A stretch of 64,000 nt of DNA from the NCBI GenBank assembly GCA_009917445.1, contig QZEE01000017.1, positions 23,064-87,063 on the forward strand, in the 5' to 3' direction. Shown one piece after another: positions 51,791 to 60,369 of this stretch (within the stretch, counting starts at the first letter, position 1; each line of letters opens with the position of its first letter). Below the pieces are notes generated by a model. That model ran no database searches. It saw only the letters and a program-made list of their open reading frames with translations, and was not told where the DNA came from. This DNA is from a bacterium D16-76 (GTDB lineage Bacteria > Bacillota > Clostridia > Oscillospirales > Acutalibacteraceae). Position numbers and translations under genes: made by a program.

Positions 51791-51897
51791 CTGTCTCGCC
51801 TGCCGGCTCGGTCGGTCGCTGGACGCAAACGTATCGCATGGCGAAACGTTTTCCCACTGGGACGCAGCGACCCCTCTGGACTCCCACGCTTCGCTTC
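51791..51897. repeat. family A plus family B core repeat
   Basis: GTCTCGCCTGCCGGCTCGGT, GTCGCTGGACGCAAACGTAT, GGCGAAACGTTTTCCC, GCAGCGACC, then the family B core TCCCACGCTTCGCTTC (51882-51897), which overlaps the MATE stop codon by two bases. Confidence 0.8.
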
Positions 51898-53269
51898 ATT
51901 GGGGGGACTTTACCGTGCTCGTTTTTATACAGCGGTCCAGCCACTTCATGCGCAGGTAGTATATGGTGAAGACTACCGCTGTGATCAGCCACGTCACAGG
52001 GTAATTCATAGCTACCATCTCCATACTGGGGAAGAACGGCACCACACACAGCATCCACACAAAACGCAGCCCGCACACCCCAAAGGTAGTGATAAGCATA
52101 GGCTGCAAAGCCTCCCCCGCCCCGCGGATAGCCCCAGAGAAAATTTCAATAAACACAAACAGGAAATAGGACGGGCCCAAAATCTGCAAAAACGCGGCGC
52201 CGGTTTCTACCACAGCGGCATCGCCGGTAAAGAAACCCAGCAAGGGCCGGCTAAACAGCAGGATAACCGCGCTTAGGGCCAGGATAGTGCCTAAAGTCAT
52301 GCCCATGCAGACCTTTACGCTGCGCTTTACGCGGTCGTAGTGGCCTGCGCCAAAGTTCTGCCCTACAAAGGTGGTGATGGAGATGCCAAAGGCCCCCATG
52401 ACCATCCAGATGAAGCCGTCTACCTTGCCAATGGCCGCCCAGGAGGCAATAACCGTGGTGCCAAAGGAATTGATGCCTGCCTGGATAATCAGGTTGGACA
52501 GGGAGTACATAACCGATTGCAGCCCAGCGGGCAGGCCGATGCGGATGACGTTGCGCAGGATGCCCCGGTCAAAGCCGATGTGTTTGAGTTCTACCCGGTA
52601 GCTTTCGTTTGTGCACATCAGCCGCAGCATCACCAGCACCGCGCTGACTGCCTGGGACAGCACCGTGGCCAGGGCCACCCCCAGCACCCCCCAGTGGAAG
52701 GACACCACAAAGAGCAGATCCAGCACAATGTTTACCAGGCAGCAGACAATGAGCACGTACAAGGGCATGCGGCTGTCGCCAATGGCCCGCAGCACACCGG
52801 TGCCTACGTTATACACCAGGCAGAAGAGGATGCCTCCATAGTAGATATTCAGGTACAAAAGGGCGTCGTCCAGGATTTCTTCTGGCACGCCCAGCAGGCT
52901 TAGGGAAGGGCGGCTGGTAAGCAGGCCCAAGGCCATGACCACCAGCCCCCCGGCCAGGGCCAGGGCTATGGAGGTGTGCACGGCTTTGGAAAGGTTCTTC
53001 CAGTCGCCGCCGCCGAAAAACTGGGAGATGATAACGGTAGCGCCAGAGGAAATGCCCACGAAGAAGCCCACCAGCAGGTTAATCAGGGTGCCCGTGGTGC
53101 CTACGGCCGCCAGGGCCTGGGTGCCCACGTATTGGCCCACGATGATGGTATCTACGGTATTGTAGAGCTGCTGGAAGAAGGTGCCAATCAAAATGGGGAA
53201 GAAAAAGAACAGCAGCTGCTTCCAGATTACCCCTTCGGTAATGGTGTTGGCTGGGGAGTTAGGCTTCAT
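51896..53269 (-). CDS. MATE-family efflux transporter (second of pair)
   Basis: A 457-residue protein with twelve membrane helices. It begins MKPNSPANTITEGVIWKQLL and carries MATE features such as FFQQLYNTVDTIIVGQYVGTQALAAVGT and GATVIISQFFGGGDW in the first half, with a matching second half (GTTVIASWAAIGKVDGFIWM, FVGQNFGAGHYDRVKRS). It exports drugs or metabolites by sodium or proton antiport. The start overlaps the stop of the other MATE gene by 11 bases, so both are translated from one message. Confidence 0.92.
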   Translation of the reverse strand: MKPNSPANTITEGVIWKQLLFFFFPILIGTFFQQLYNTVDTIIVGQYVGTQALAAVGTTGTLINLLVGFFVGISSGATVIISQFFGGGDWKNLSKAVHTSIALALAGGLVVMALGLLTSRPSLSLLGVPEEILDDALLYLNIYYGGILFCLVYNVGTGVLRAIGDSRMPLYVLIVCCLVNIVLDLLFVVSFHWGVLGVALATVLSQAVSAVLVMLRLMCTNESYRVELKHIGFDRGILRNVIRIGLPAGLQSVMYSLSNLIIQAGINSFGTTVIASWAAIGKVDGFIWMVMGAFGISITTFVGQNFGAGHYDRVKRSVKVCMGMTLGTILALSAVILLFSRPLLGFFTGDAAVVETGAAFLQILGPSYFLFVFIEIFSGAIRGAGEALQPMLITTFGVCGLRFVWMLCVVPFFPSMEMVAMNYPVTWLITAVVFTIYYLRMKWLDRCIKTSTVKSPQ

Positions 53270-54632
53270 GGGGGCCTCCTTTCTGGTTTGGGGGCAGGGC
53301 CTTGTGCTGCCTGACGTAGTAGCCTATGGCCAGCAGCACCGCCGCGCCGGTCCAGGCCCCGGTTTCGGCGTAGAAGATGCCCTCTTGCCCTATCAGCAGG
53401 GGCAGCAGGGTGGCGATGCCTACCCGGAACAGGAGCTCTACAAAGCCGGACAGCATGGGGATGACCGTATCTCCCAGGCCCATAAGGGCCGAGCGGTAGA
53501 TGTGCAGCATATATAGGATGGGCAGGGTCACGCTCATGATGGCCAGGTAGTGGTAGGCAATGGCCATGGATTTTTCGATTTCCTCTGGGGTGCCGGAGAT
53601 GAACAGGCCCAAGATTAATTTGCCGAAAAGCAGCATGGCCGCCGCAATGACCAAAGACGTAACCAGGGCGATAAGGACTGCGGAACGCATGCCCTGGCGG
53701 ATACGCTTTTTCAGGCCCGCGCCTAGGTTCTGGCCCACGTAAGAGGTGACGGCGTAGCCGTAGGAGGTGGCGGCAATCTCTAAGATGCCGTAGAGCTTGT
53801 TGGTGGCGGTGAATCCCGCAATAAACAGCATGCCATAGCGGTTAATGACCGACTGCACGGCCATGCCCCCTACGGAGATGATGGCGTTCTGCATGGCTAC
53901 CGGCGAGCCCAGGCGCAGAAGGGTAGCTGCCATGTCACGGCTGGGCTTGAAGTCGGCTTTTTTCAGCCTGATAATGGAGATTTTCCGGACATTGATATAG
54001 CAGTACACGGTGGAGACGGCCTGGGAAAATACGGTGGCAATGGCGGCGCCGGCTATGCCCCACTTTAGGCCCATAACAAACAGCAGGTCCAGGGCAATGT
54101 TGACCACGGTGGCCACCACTACGGCATATAAGGGGGTTTTACTATCGCCCAGGGCCCGCAGGATGGAGGCCAGCAGGTTATAGGCCGCCACAACGGGGAT
54201 GCCCCCGAAGATTATGCGCAGGTACAGCACAGAGCCGCCGATAATATCGTCGGGGGTGTTGAGCAGGCGCAGTACGGGGGTGGTAAGCAGCTGGCTGGCA
54301 ATCAGCATAACCAGGGCGGCAATTGCGCACAGGGTGGCTGAGGCCCCAATGGAACGGGACAGCTGGCGGTGGTCTTTTGCGCCGAAATATTGGGCCATCA
54401 GGATGGCGAAGCCCTGGGCAAAGCCCTGCACGACGCTGAGCACCAGCCAGTTGAGCCAGTCTGCCGCGCCTAAGGAGGCCAGGGCCCCTACCCCGACGAC
54501 CTGGCCGACTACGGCGGTGTCTACTACGGTGTAAAGCTGTTGGAAAACGTTGCCTACCATCAATGGCAGGGCAAAGGAGAACAGGAGCCTGGTGGGGCTG
54601 CCTTCTGTCATGCTGCGAATACGTTGTGCCAT
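53259..54632 (-). CDS. MATE-family efflux transporter (first of pair)
   Basis: A 457-residue protein, the same length as its neighbour, and clearly related to it: MTEGSPTRLLFSFALPLMVG, NVFQQLYTVVDTAVVGQVVG, LMAQYFGAKDHRQLSRS, and YVGQNLGAGLKKRIRQGM. The ATG at 54632 follows CAGGGAGGG. Its 77-base leader contains a strong terminator hairpin and a leader-peptide frame, suggesting attenuation. Tandem MATE genes with an overlap could give a hetero-oligomer or two pumps for related compounds; this is inference. Confidence 0.92.
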   Translation of the reverse strand: MAQRIRSMTEGSPTRLLFSFALPLMVGNVFQQLYTVVDTAVVGQVVGVGALASLGAADWLNWLVLSVVQGFAQGFAILMAQYFGAKDHRQLSRSIGASATLCAIAALVMLIASQLLTTPVLRLLNTPDDIIGGSVLYLRIIFGGIPVVAAYNLLASILRALGDSKTPLYAVVVATVVNIALDLLFVMGLKWGIAGAAIATVFSQAVSTVYCYINVRKISIIRLKKADFKPSRDMAATLLRLGSPVAMQNAIISVGGMAVQSVINRYGMLFIAGFTATNKLYGILEIAATSYGYAVTSYVGQNLGAGLKKRIRQGMRSAVLIALVTSLVIAAAMLLFGKLILGLFISGTPEEIEKSMAIAYHYLAIMSVTLPILYMLHIYRSALMGLGDTVIPMLSGFVELLFRVGIATLLPLLIGQEGIFYAETGAWTGAAVLLAIGYYVRQHKALPPNQKGGPHEA

Positions 54633-54662
54633 AAACCCTCCCTGAAAAATAAAAGCTTATGT

Positions 54663-54711
54663 AAAAAAAAGCGCAAGCGGTCCCCCGCTTCCGCCGCTTT
54701 TTTGCGTGCAT
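54663..54711 (-). terminator. leader terminator and uORF before the MATE pair (attenuator candidate)
   Basis: On the minus strand, AAAAAAGCG, bulge, AAGCGG, loop GGGA, CCGCTT, CGCTTTTTTTT: a terminator with a U8 tract between promoter and start codon. An ATG at 54711, close to the expected transcription start, opens the frame MHAKKRRKRGTACAFFY, whose codons run through the hairpin and overlap the pump start. Confidence 0.65.
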
Positions 54712-54715
54712 GGCT

Positions 54716-54744
54716 ATCTTATCATGGTTTTACAGGTTTTGCAA
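54716..54744 (-). promoter_or_regulatory. promoter of the MATE pair
   Basis: Minus strand TTGCAA (54744-54739), a 17-base spacer, and TAAGAT (54721-54716). Confidence 0.7.
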
Positions 54745-54883
54745 GTTCCCTGTGCAAATTATTTTGGGCGGTAAAGGGAAAAAGCGCTTGAGGGGCAAAA
54801 ATTTGCGCGGTCAAGGGGCGTAAACGTTCGCACGGCGAACGTTTGGCCCCTTGCGGGTTCTTAGGGGTGAGCGTCTGCCATGT

Positions 54884-55064
54884 GGCAAAACGTTTTGCGC
54901 AGCAATACGTTTACAAGCTGCGAACCGACCGAGCCGGCAGGCGAGACCCAGAGCCCTGAGCAGGGTTTGGGACAGAGTCCCGAGGTCTTGCCGCAGGCGC
55001 GCCCTTTGCGCCGGGGGCTCAAAAGGCGTGAGCCGGGGTTTGGGGTGCTAACCCCAAGGTCTTA
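54884..55064. repeat. family A intergenic repeat (inverted) and hairpins
   Basis: GCAAAACGTTTTGCGCAGCA, ATACGTTTACAAGC, then GACCGAGCCGGCAGGCGAGA (54926-54945), the reverse complement of the 46511 and 51791 copies. It is followed by AGAGCCCTGAGCAGGG, GGGACAGAGTCCC and GGGGTGCTAACCCC palindromes. No gene is visible in 54745-55122. Confidence 0.75.
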
Positions 55065-55122
55065 AAAAACGCAAAAGAAAAGGGCCCGGCAAAAGGCCAG
55101 GCCCTCTCCCCTTACACGCCTG

Positions 55123-56499
55123 TTAAGCAGGCATGACCAGGGTAATAATACGCAGTACAAACAGCCCAAAGGCTACCCACATAACAGGGTGGATATCCTT
55201 GACCTTGCCGGTGCAGACCTTGAGGATAACCCAAGAGAGGATGCCGAACATGATGCCGTTGGCAATGGAATAGGTGAAGGGCATCATAACCAGGGCCAGG
55301 AAGCCGCCTACGATATCGGCGATGTCGCCCTCGAATTTCATCTTGAGGACGGATTTCATCATCAAGAGGCCCACAAACAGCAGCGCCGGGGTGGTGGCAA
55401 AGCTGGGGATGGCCAGGAAAATCGGAGACAGGAACAGGGCCAGGACAAACATAATGGCGCTGGACACAGCGGTAAGGCCGGTGCGGCCGCCCTCGGCCAC
55501 GCCTGCGGTGGACTCGACATAGCTGGTAACGGTAGAGGTGCCCAGGACCGAGCCCGCTACGGTGCCGATGGCGTCGCTCATAAGGGCCGGGCCCGCGTTG
55601 GGCAGCTTGCCTTCTTTATCCAGCAGGCCGCCCTGGTCGGCTACGCCGATAAGGGTGCCTACGGTGTCGAAGAGGTCTACAAACAGGAAGGCAAAGACAA
55701 TGGCGGCAAAGTTGATGAAATGCTGGCCTACAAAGGCGAAATCAAACTTAAAGAAGGTGGGGGCCAGGGAGGGGGGCAGGATGCCGCTGCTGAAATTGGG
55801 GATAAGGGAGTAGACGCCCAGGTCAGGGTTGACAGCGTACCAGCCGGTAAGCTCGGCCAGGATGCCCAGCACCCAGGTGCCCAGGATGCCCCAAAGGATG
55901 GCGCCCTTGATCTTGAAATGCCACATAATGCCGATGAGGATGAGGCCCACAAAGGCCAGCACCACCTGGGGCGAGCCCACGCTGCCCAGCACCACCAGGG
56001 TAGAGGCGTCGTCGGAGACAAAGCCCGAGCCCTGCAGGCCCACAAAGGCGATGAACAGGCCAATGCCTGCGGAGATGCCGTACTTTAAGTTGGCGGGCAC
56101 GGCGTTTACCAGGGCCTCGCGGAACTTGAAGACAGACAGGAGGATGAAGATAAGGCCTTCTACCAGGATGGCGGTAAGGGCTACCTTCCAGGGGTCTGTA
56201 ACGCCCATGTCGGTAAGCATGGGGCACACGGTAAAGGCAAAGTAGGCGTTAAGCCCCATGCCCGAAGCCAGGGCCACCGGGTAATTGGCGAAAACGCCCA
56301 TGATGATGGTGGCAATGGCGGCGGAAACCGCTGTGGCGGTGAAGACAGCCCCCTGGTCCATGCCGGCGGCGGCCAGCATGCTGGGGTTTACGGCCAGGAT
56401 GTAGGCCATGGACAGGAAGGTGGTGATACCGGCGATAACCTCGGTTTTCACATCGGTACCATGCTCCTCCAGTTTAAAGAAACGGATGATCTTTTCCAA
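55123..56499 (-). CDS. NCS2-family purine permease (AzgA/PbuG-like)
   Basis: A 458-residue protein with about twelve to fourteen membrane helices. Family motifs: EVIAGITTFLSMAYILAVNP, MGVFANYPVALASGMGLNAYFAF, LFVDLFDTVGTLIGVADQGG and TSYVESTAGVAEGGRTGLTAV. Length is normal for AzgA-like transporters of adenine, guanine or hypoxanthine by proton symport. I see no purine riboswitch in the 140-base leader, only a hairpin at 56545-56580. The ATG at 56499 follows AAGGAGAG. Confidence 0.93.
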   Translation of the reverse strand: MEKIIRFFKLEEHGTDVKTEVIAGITTFLSMAYILAVNPSMLAAAGMDQGAVFTATAVSAAIATIIMGVFANYPVALASGMGLNAYFAFTVCPMLTDMGVTDPWKVALTAILVEGLIFILLSVFKFREALVNAVPANLKYGISAGIGLFIAFVGLQGSGFVSDDASTLVVLGSVGSPQVVLAFVGLILIGIMWHFKIKGAILWGILGTWVLGILAELTGWYAVNPDLGVYSLIPNFSSGILPPSLAPTFFKFDFAFVGQHFINFAAIVFAFLFVDLFDTVGTLIGVADQGGLLDKEGKLPNAGPALMSDAIGTVAGSVLGTSTVTSYVESTAGVAEGGRTGLTAVSSAIMFVLALFLSPIFLAIPSFATTPALLFVGLLMMKSVLKMKFEGDIADIVGGFLALVMMPFTYSIANGIMFGILSWVILKVCTGKVKDIHPVMWVAFGLFVLRIITLVMPA

Positions 56500-56544
56500 C
56501 GCAGCTCACTCTCCTTAACTATGAAAAAAGTGGATAGAAACAAC

Positions 56545-56580
56545 AAAGCCCCCGGCCACCGAAAAGCGGCCGGAAGCTTT
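56545..56580 (-). terminator. hairpin between merR-like gene and permease
   Basis: CCGGCC and GGCCGG with outer AAAGC/GCTTT arms and a CGCTTTTCGGT-type loop; on the minus strand GGGGGCTTTGTTG follows. Probable terminator of the MerR gene. Confidence 0.55.
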
Positions 56581-56639
56581 CAGGCTTATACGAATAGTAT
56601 AGCTTGTCCTTCACAGAAAAGCAAGAGTTGCTTTACAAA

Positions 56640-57032
56640 TTATTCACATTTTTCCTCTTTTAGCCCTTTTTTCTCCTGTAAAAAGCGCTGGTACCAGGCA
56701 ATTTTATGGTCTATTTTTTGTAGGTATTTCTGCATGGTCGCCAGCTCCCCCATGACCCGCTCCCGGTGGGCCGTGAAAATCCCCAGGCGCTGGTCCAGGG
56801 TTTCGTCCCCCTGGGCCACAAGCTGGAAATAGCGCTTGATTTCTTTTAGGGGCATGCCTGTGCTTTTCAGGCACAGGGCTGTTTCCAGCTGGCTGATGTC
56901 TTCTGGGGAATACTCCCGTATCCCGCTGGGCGTGCGCCCTGGCGACACGATGCCCTCTTTTTCGTAGAACCGCAGGGTATGCGGCTCCAGGCCAAATTTT
57001 TCGGCCACTTGAGAAATGCTGTATCTTTCCAT
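56640..57032 (-). CDS. MerR-family regulator
   Basis: A 130-residue protein. The helix-turn-helix with wing is YSISQVAEKFGLEPHTLRFYEKEGIV ... GIREYSPEDISQLE, followed by LKSTGMPLKEIKRYFQL and a coiled coil. No metal-binding cysteines follow, so it is of the drug- or stress-responsive kind rather than metal-sensing. The ATG at 57032 follows AGGAGGGACGGGAGC. Its target is unknown; the purine permease lies downstream on the same strand. Confidence 0.9.
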   Translation of the reverse strand: MERYSISQVAEKFGLEPHTLRFYEKEGIVSPGRTPSGIREYSPEDISQLETALCLKSTGMPLKEIKRYFQLVAQGDETLDQRLGIFTAHRERVMGELATMQKYLQKIDHKIAWYQRFLQEKKGLKEEKCE

Positions 57033-57077
57033 GCTCCCGTCCCTCCTGTTTGCGGGGGCTCTGCCCCCGCGCCCCCG

Positions 57078-57118
57078 CTAAAGGGGCCATGCCCCTTTAG
57101 AATCCCACGCTTCGCTTC
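57078..57118. repeat. family B intergenic repeat
   Basis: Palindrome CTAAAGGGGC CAT GCCCCTTTAG (57078-57100), then AA and the core TCCCACGCTTCGCTTC (57103-57118). The rest of the 402-base gap 57033-57434 holds the promoter of the next gene and no gene. Confidence 0.8.
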
Positions 57119-57319
57119 TCGCGGTTTTGGGCTGTGCGGTGCGCTGCGTTTGTGGCCGCGCCGTGGGTGTGTTTCTTTGATTGTGGTTTTACTGTTCTTT
57201 TAGTTTAACCCCCGGCTGGGGGTTTGTCAACTGCGGGGAATGGGCGGTGCGGGTAGTGGAATTTGCATTTTTATACAAAACTGTGTGTATAAAACCCGGG
57301 AAATTTCCTGTTTTACCAC

Positions 57320-57348
57320 TTTTCAACTGAAAGAATATGCTGTATAAT
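57320..57348 (+). promoter_or_regulatory. promoter of the amino-acid ABC transporter
   Basis: TATAAT at 57343-57348 with a weak -35 (TTTTCA, 57320-57325) at a 17-base spacing, 87 bases before the ATG. Confidence 0.6.
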
Positions 57349-57434
57349 AGGGCTTGTACTTGATACACAATTCACAAAAGCACGCGCAGTTTTCACATTT
57401 TTCGGGACGCTGCGCGCCGTAAGGAGAGAAGAAC

Positions 57435-58283
57435 ATGAAAAAATTTGCTATGCTTCTGGCAGCTTTGCTGCTGATGTCCACCCTGTTTGCCGCTTGCGGC
57501 GATACGAAAGACACGGGCTCTGGGGCTTCCCAGCCTGGCGGCGCAGCCTCCAGCTCCGAAGCTGCCGGGGAGGAATCGGCCCAGTCCGCCGACACCGGCG
57601 ACGGCGACAACACCCTGGTGATGGCCACCAACGCTTTCTTTGAGCCCTATGAGTATTATGAGGGCGACGAAATTGTAGGCATTGACGCCGAAGTGGGTAA
57701 GGCCATTGCCGACAAGCTGGGTATGGATTTTGAGATTTCCGATGTGGATTTTGACGCCATTATCCCCAACGTGCAGAGCGGCAAGGCCAGCATGGGCATG
57801 GCCGGCATGACAGTCACCCCGGACCGGGAGAAGAACGTCAACTTTACCCGCAGCTATGCCAAGGGCATCCAGGTGGTTATTGTGCCGGAGGACAGCGAAA
57901 TTGCCTCTATTGACGACATGGCCGGCAAGATGATTGGCGTACAGCAGGGCACTACCGGCGACATCTACTGCTCGGACACCACAGAAAACGGCGGCTTTGG
58001 CGAAGAGAACGTGACCCGGTACAACAAGGGTTCGGACGCGGTTATGGCCTTGCTTTCCGGCAAGGTGGACTGCGTGGTTATTGACAACGAGCCCGCCAAG
58101 AGCTTTGTGGCTGCCAACGAAGGCTTGAAGATCCTGGAAACGGCCTACACTGAGGAAGAGTACGCCATCTGCATTGCCAAGGACAACGAAGAGCTGTTGG
58201 AAAAGGTTGACACCGCCCTGGGCGAACTGATTGACGACGGCACCGTACAGAAAATCATAGACAAATACATCACAGCAGCGTGA
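57435..58283 (+). CDS. amino-acid ABC transporter substrate-binding lipoprotein
   Basis: A 282-residue protein; ATG after AAGGAGAGAAG. A lipoprotein signal (MKKFAMLLAALLLMSTLFAACGDTK) has its lipobox cysteine at residue 21. A Ser/Gly/Ala linker precedes the SBP_bac_3 domain: FEPYEYYEGDEIVGIDAEVG, AKASMGMAGMTVTPDREKNVNFTRSY-type region (GKASMGMAGM), IGVQQGTTGDIYC and CVVIDNEPAKSFVA. It captures polar or other amino acids outside the membrane for the permease and ATPase encoded downstream. Confidence 0.93.
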   Translation: MKKFAMLLAALLLMSTLFAACGDTKDTGSGASQPGGAASSSEAAGEESAQSADTGDGDNTLVMATNAFFEPYEYYEGDEIVGIDAEVGKAIADKLGMDFEISDVDFDAIIPNVQSGKASMGMAGMTVTPDREKNVNFTRSYAKGIQVVIVPEDSEIASIDDMAGKMIGVQQGTTGDIYCSDTTENGGFGEENVTRYNKGSDAVMALLSGKVDCVVIDNEPAKSFVAANEGLKILETAYTEEEYAICIAKDNEELLEKVDTALGELIDDGTVQKIIDKYITAA

Positions 58284-58616
58284 CAAAACGCATTGCTTCG
58301 CAAAGCGTTTGCACCCAAGACGCGGGGACGCTCACTGGCGTTCGCTGGCTAGTGGCAGATTGTCGCCGCGTCACTTGGTGCCGCGCTTACGTGGGCAGAC
58401 GCGGGCACTGCGCATTGGCGTTGTGCGGCGCAGTTGGCGTTTACTAGGCATTAACGTTGTGGGAATCTAAAACATGCCCCCGCAGCATAAACCGCGTAAG
58501 GGTACCGGGCGCAAAAGGCCGCGGGCAGCACCCACGGAGGATGCGGGCAAAAGTTTTTGAGGGTTTTAGGGGACTTTTTCCAAAAAGTCCCCTAAGGTCT
58601 TAGGAGGAGTGGTTAG
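58284..58616. repeat. 333-base gap with repeat and perfect palindrome inside the ABC operon
   Basis: Immediately after the binding-protein stop lies a 26-base stretch (58286-58311) identical to the reverse complement of 19645-19670. At 58566-58595 TTAGGGGACTTTTT, CC and AAAAAGTCCCCTAA form a perfect 14-bp palindrome, 21 bases before the permease ATG. No gene is visible. The palindrome may cut down transcription of the downstream genes. Confidence 0.75.
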
Positions 58617-59339
58617 ATGGAGTGGTTGTTGGACCAGCTGAAGCAGACCTTTATTGAGGGCAGCCGGTGGCGGTATTTTGCCCAGGGGATTGGGATTACG
58701 CTGGAAGTGACGGTGCTGGCGCTGCTGCTGGGGGTTGCCATTGGGGTGCTGGTGGCGGTGGTGCGGTCGGCGCATGATTCGCAGCGGGGGAACCGGAAGG
58801 GCCTGGGCCATGTGCTGCTGGGCATTTTGGACTGGGTGTGCAAGCTGTACCTTACTGTGATACGGGGTACGCCTATGGTGGTGCAGCTGCTGATTATGTG
58901 GTTTGTGGTGTTTAAATGGGCCCGGGATGATATGATGCTGTGGGTGGCTTCCTTGTCCTTTGGCATTAACTCCGGGGCTTATGTGGCGGAGATCGTGCGG
59001 TCGGGCATTATGTCTATTGACCTGGGGCAGAGCGAGGCCGGGCGGTCGCTGGGGCTTACCTATGTGCAGACTATGGGCTATATTGTGATCCCCCAGGCTA
59101 TTAAGAATATTCTGCCGGCTTTGGGCAACGAGCTGATCACACTGCTGAAAGAGACTTCGGTGTGCGGGTTTATCGGGCTTACCGACCTTACAAAAGGCGC
59201 GATGATCGTGCAGAGCCGGACCTATTCGGCTTTTGTGCCGTACATCTCTTTGGCCGTCATCTACCTGGTGATGGTGCTGGCCCTTACAGGGCTTTTGAAT
59301 CTGCTGGAAAGGAGGCTGCGGGCCAGTGATAGACGTTAA
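58617..59339 (+). CDS. amino-acid ABC transporter permease
   Basis: A 240-residue membrane protein; ATG after AGGAGGAG. About five membrane helices, and the His/Glu/Gln-family signature [18 protein letters not shown] with [28 protein letters not shown], the EAA loop that docks to the ATPase. It forms the channel, probably as a homodimer. The stop lies 14 bases inside the ATPase gene. Confidence 0.94.
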   Translation: MEWLLDQLKQTFIEGSRWRYFAQGIGITLEVTVLALLLGVAIGVLVAVVRSAHDSQRGNRKGLGHVLLGILDWVCKLYLTVIRGTPMVVQLLIMWFVVFKWARDDMMLWVASLSFGINSGAYVAEIVRSGIMSIDLGQSEAGRSLGLTYVQTMGYIVIPQAIKNILPALGNELITLLKETSVCGFIGLTDLTKGAMIVQSRTYSAFVPYISLAVIYLVMVLALTGLLNLLERRLRASDRR

Positions 59340-60048
59340 AAATTTGGAAAAGGCCTTTGGGGGACACCGGGTGCTTTCCGGCATCAACGAGCACATTGAA
59401 AAGGGCGAGAAGGTGGCGGTTATCGGGCCGTCGGGGTCGGGCAAGTCTACCTTTTTGCGGTGCCTGAACCTGCTTGAACAGCCTACCGGCGGCACCATCA
59501 CCTTTGAAGGGGTGGACATCACCGACCCCAAGACCGACATTAACAAGCTGCGCACCCGCATGGGCATGGTGTTCCAGCAGTTTAACCTTTTCCCCCATTT
59601 ATCGGTGTTGGAAAACATACGCCTGGCCCCGGTCAAGCTAAAGCTGATGACCAAGGAGCAGGCCGGCGAAAAGGCCCTGGAGCTGTTAAAGCGGGTGGGG
59701 CTGCCCGACAAGGCCGACGCTTACCCCAAGCAGCTTTCCGGCGGGCAGCAGCAGCGCATCGCCATTGCCCGGGCCCTGGCCATGAACCCGGACGTGATGC
59801 TCTTTGACGAGCCTACATCGGCCCTGGACCCGGAGATGGTGGGCGAGGTGCTGGAAATCATGAGGGAGCTGGCGGACGACGGCATGACCATGGTGGTGGT
59901 CACCCACGAGATGGGCTTTGCACGGTCGGTGGCCACGCGGGTGCTGTTTATGGATGAGGGGAACATCGCCGAGCAGGGGGAGCCGGAGGCTTTCTTTGGG
60001 AACCCACAGCACCCCCGGCTAAAGGAATTTTTGTCTAAGGTTTTATAG
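59326..60048 (+). CDS. amino-acid ABC transporter ATP-binding protein
   Basis: A 240-residue ATPase starting at GTG after GGAGG, overlapping the permease. Walker A is GPSGSGKST, the signature LSGGQQQR, Walker [13 protein letters not shown], and the switch histidine lies in [10 protein letters not shown]. It matches GlnQ/HisP-type proteins. It drives uptake of the amino acid captured by the lipoprotein at 57435. Confidence 0.95.
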   Translation: MIDVKNLEKAFGGHRVLSGINEHIEKGEKVAVIGPSGSGKSTFLRCLNLLEQPTGGTITFEGVDITDPKTDINKLRTRMGMVFQQFNLFPHLSVLENIRLAPVKLKLMTKEQAGEKALELLKRVGLPDKADAYPKQLSGGQQQRIAIARALAMNPDVMLFDEPTSALDPEMVGEVLEIMRELADDGMTMVVVTHEMGFARSVATRVLFMDEGNIAEQGEPEAFFGNPQHPRLKEFLSKVL

Positions 60049-60092
60049 GCCCGTGGGTGTGCTGGGGACGGCATAAATATGGGTGAACAACG

Positions 60093-60129
60093 GCAGAGTA
60101 GGGAAGGCAACTCCCTACTCTGCTTTTTT
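60093..60129 (+). terminator. terminator of the ABC operon
   Basis: GCAGAGTAGGG (60093-60103) and CCCTACTCTGC (60113-60123) are perfect arms, followed by T6. Confidence 0.9.
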
Positions 60130-60161
60130 AGTGGTGGACAATAGGGCCATTTTTATAATCA

Positions 60162-60215
60162 ATGTGCGCCATCCCTGTCGCCGCATGGGCGGTCAACAGG
60201 GTAGTGCGCTTTGCT
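60162..60215 (+). pseudogene. 5' fragment of a gene cut by the group II intron
   Basis: Eighteen codons (MCAIPVAAWAVNRVVRFA) end exactly at the intron edge and continue in the same frame at 62942 (DYVTCQAPQFRHLLKY). An in-frame TAA lies two codons before the ATG, so the upstream part of the original gene has been lost. See 62942-63466. Confidence 0.5.
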
Positions 60216-60262
60216 GTGATAGGTAACCCTTTGAAATCATCTCCAGATTTTCCCCCACCTCA

Positions 60263-60294
60263 CGCCGGGTATGCACCTTTCAGCGCACCCGGCG
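60263..60294 (-). ncRNA. group II intron domain V
   Basis: Minus strand CGCCGGGTGCGCT GAAA GGTGCATACCCGGCG: the 32-base catalytic hairpin with GAAA tetraloop and a small asymmetric bulge, 76 bases after the maturase stop and 47 before the 3' end, the normal order. Confidence 0.75.
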
Positions 60295-60369
60295 TTCCAT
60301 CAGGTTGACTTACTTTCTACTGATTTCAATACCGCTGTACCCTCGCGGAATACAGCGCACTTACAAATT

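Noticed and set aside
56500..56640. Purine riboswitch before the NCS2 permease
   Set aside because: Such riboswitches often precede this family, but the conserved three-way-junction loops are absent; only a GC hairpin is present.
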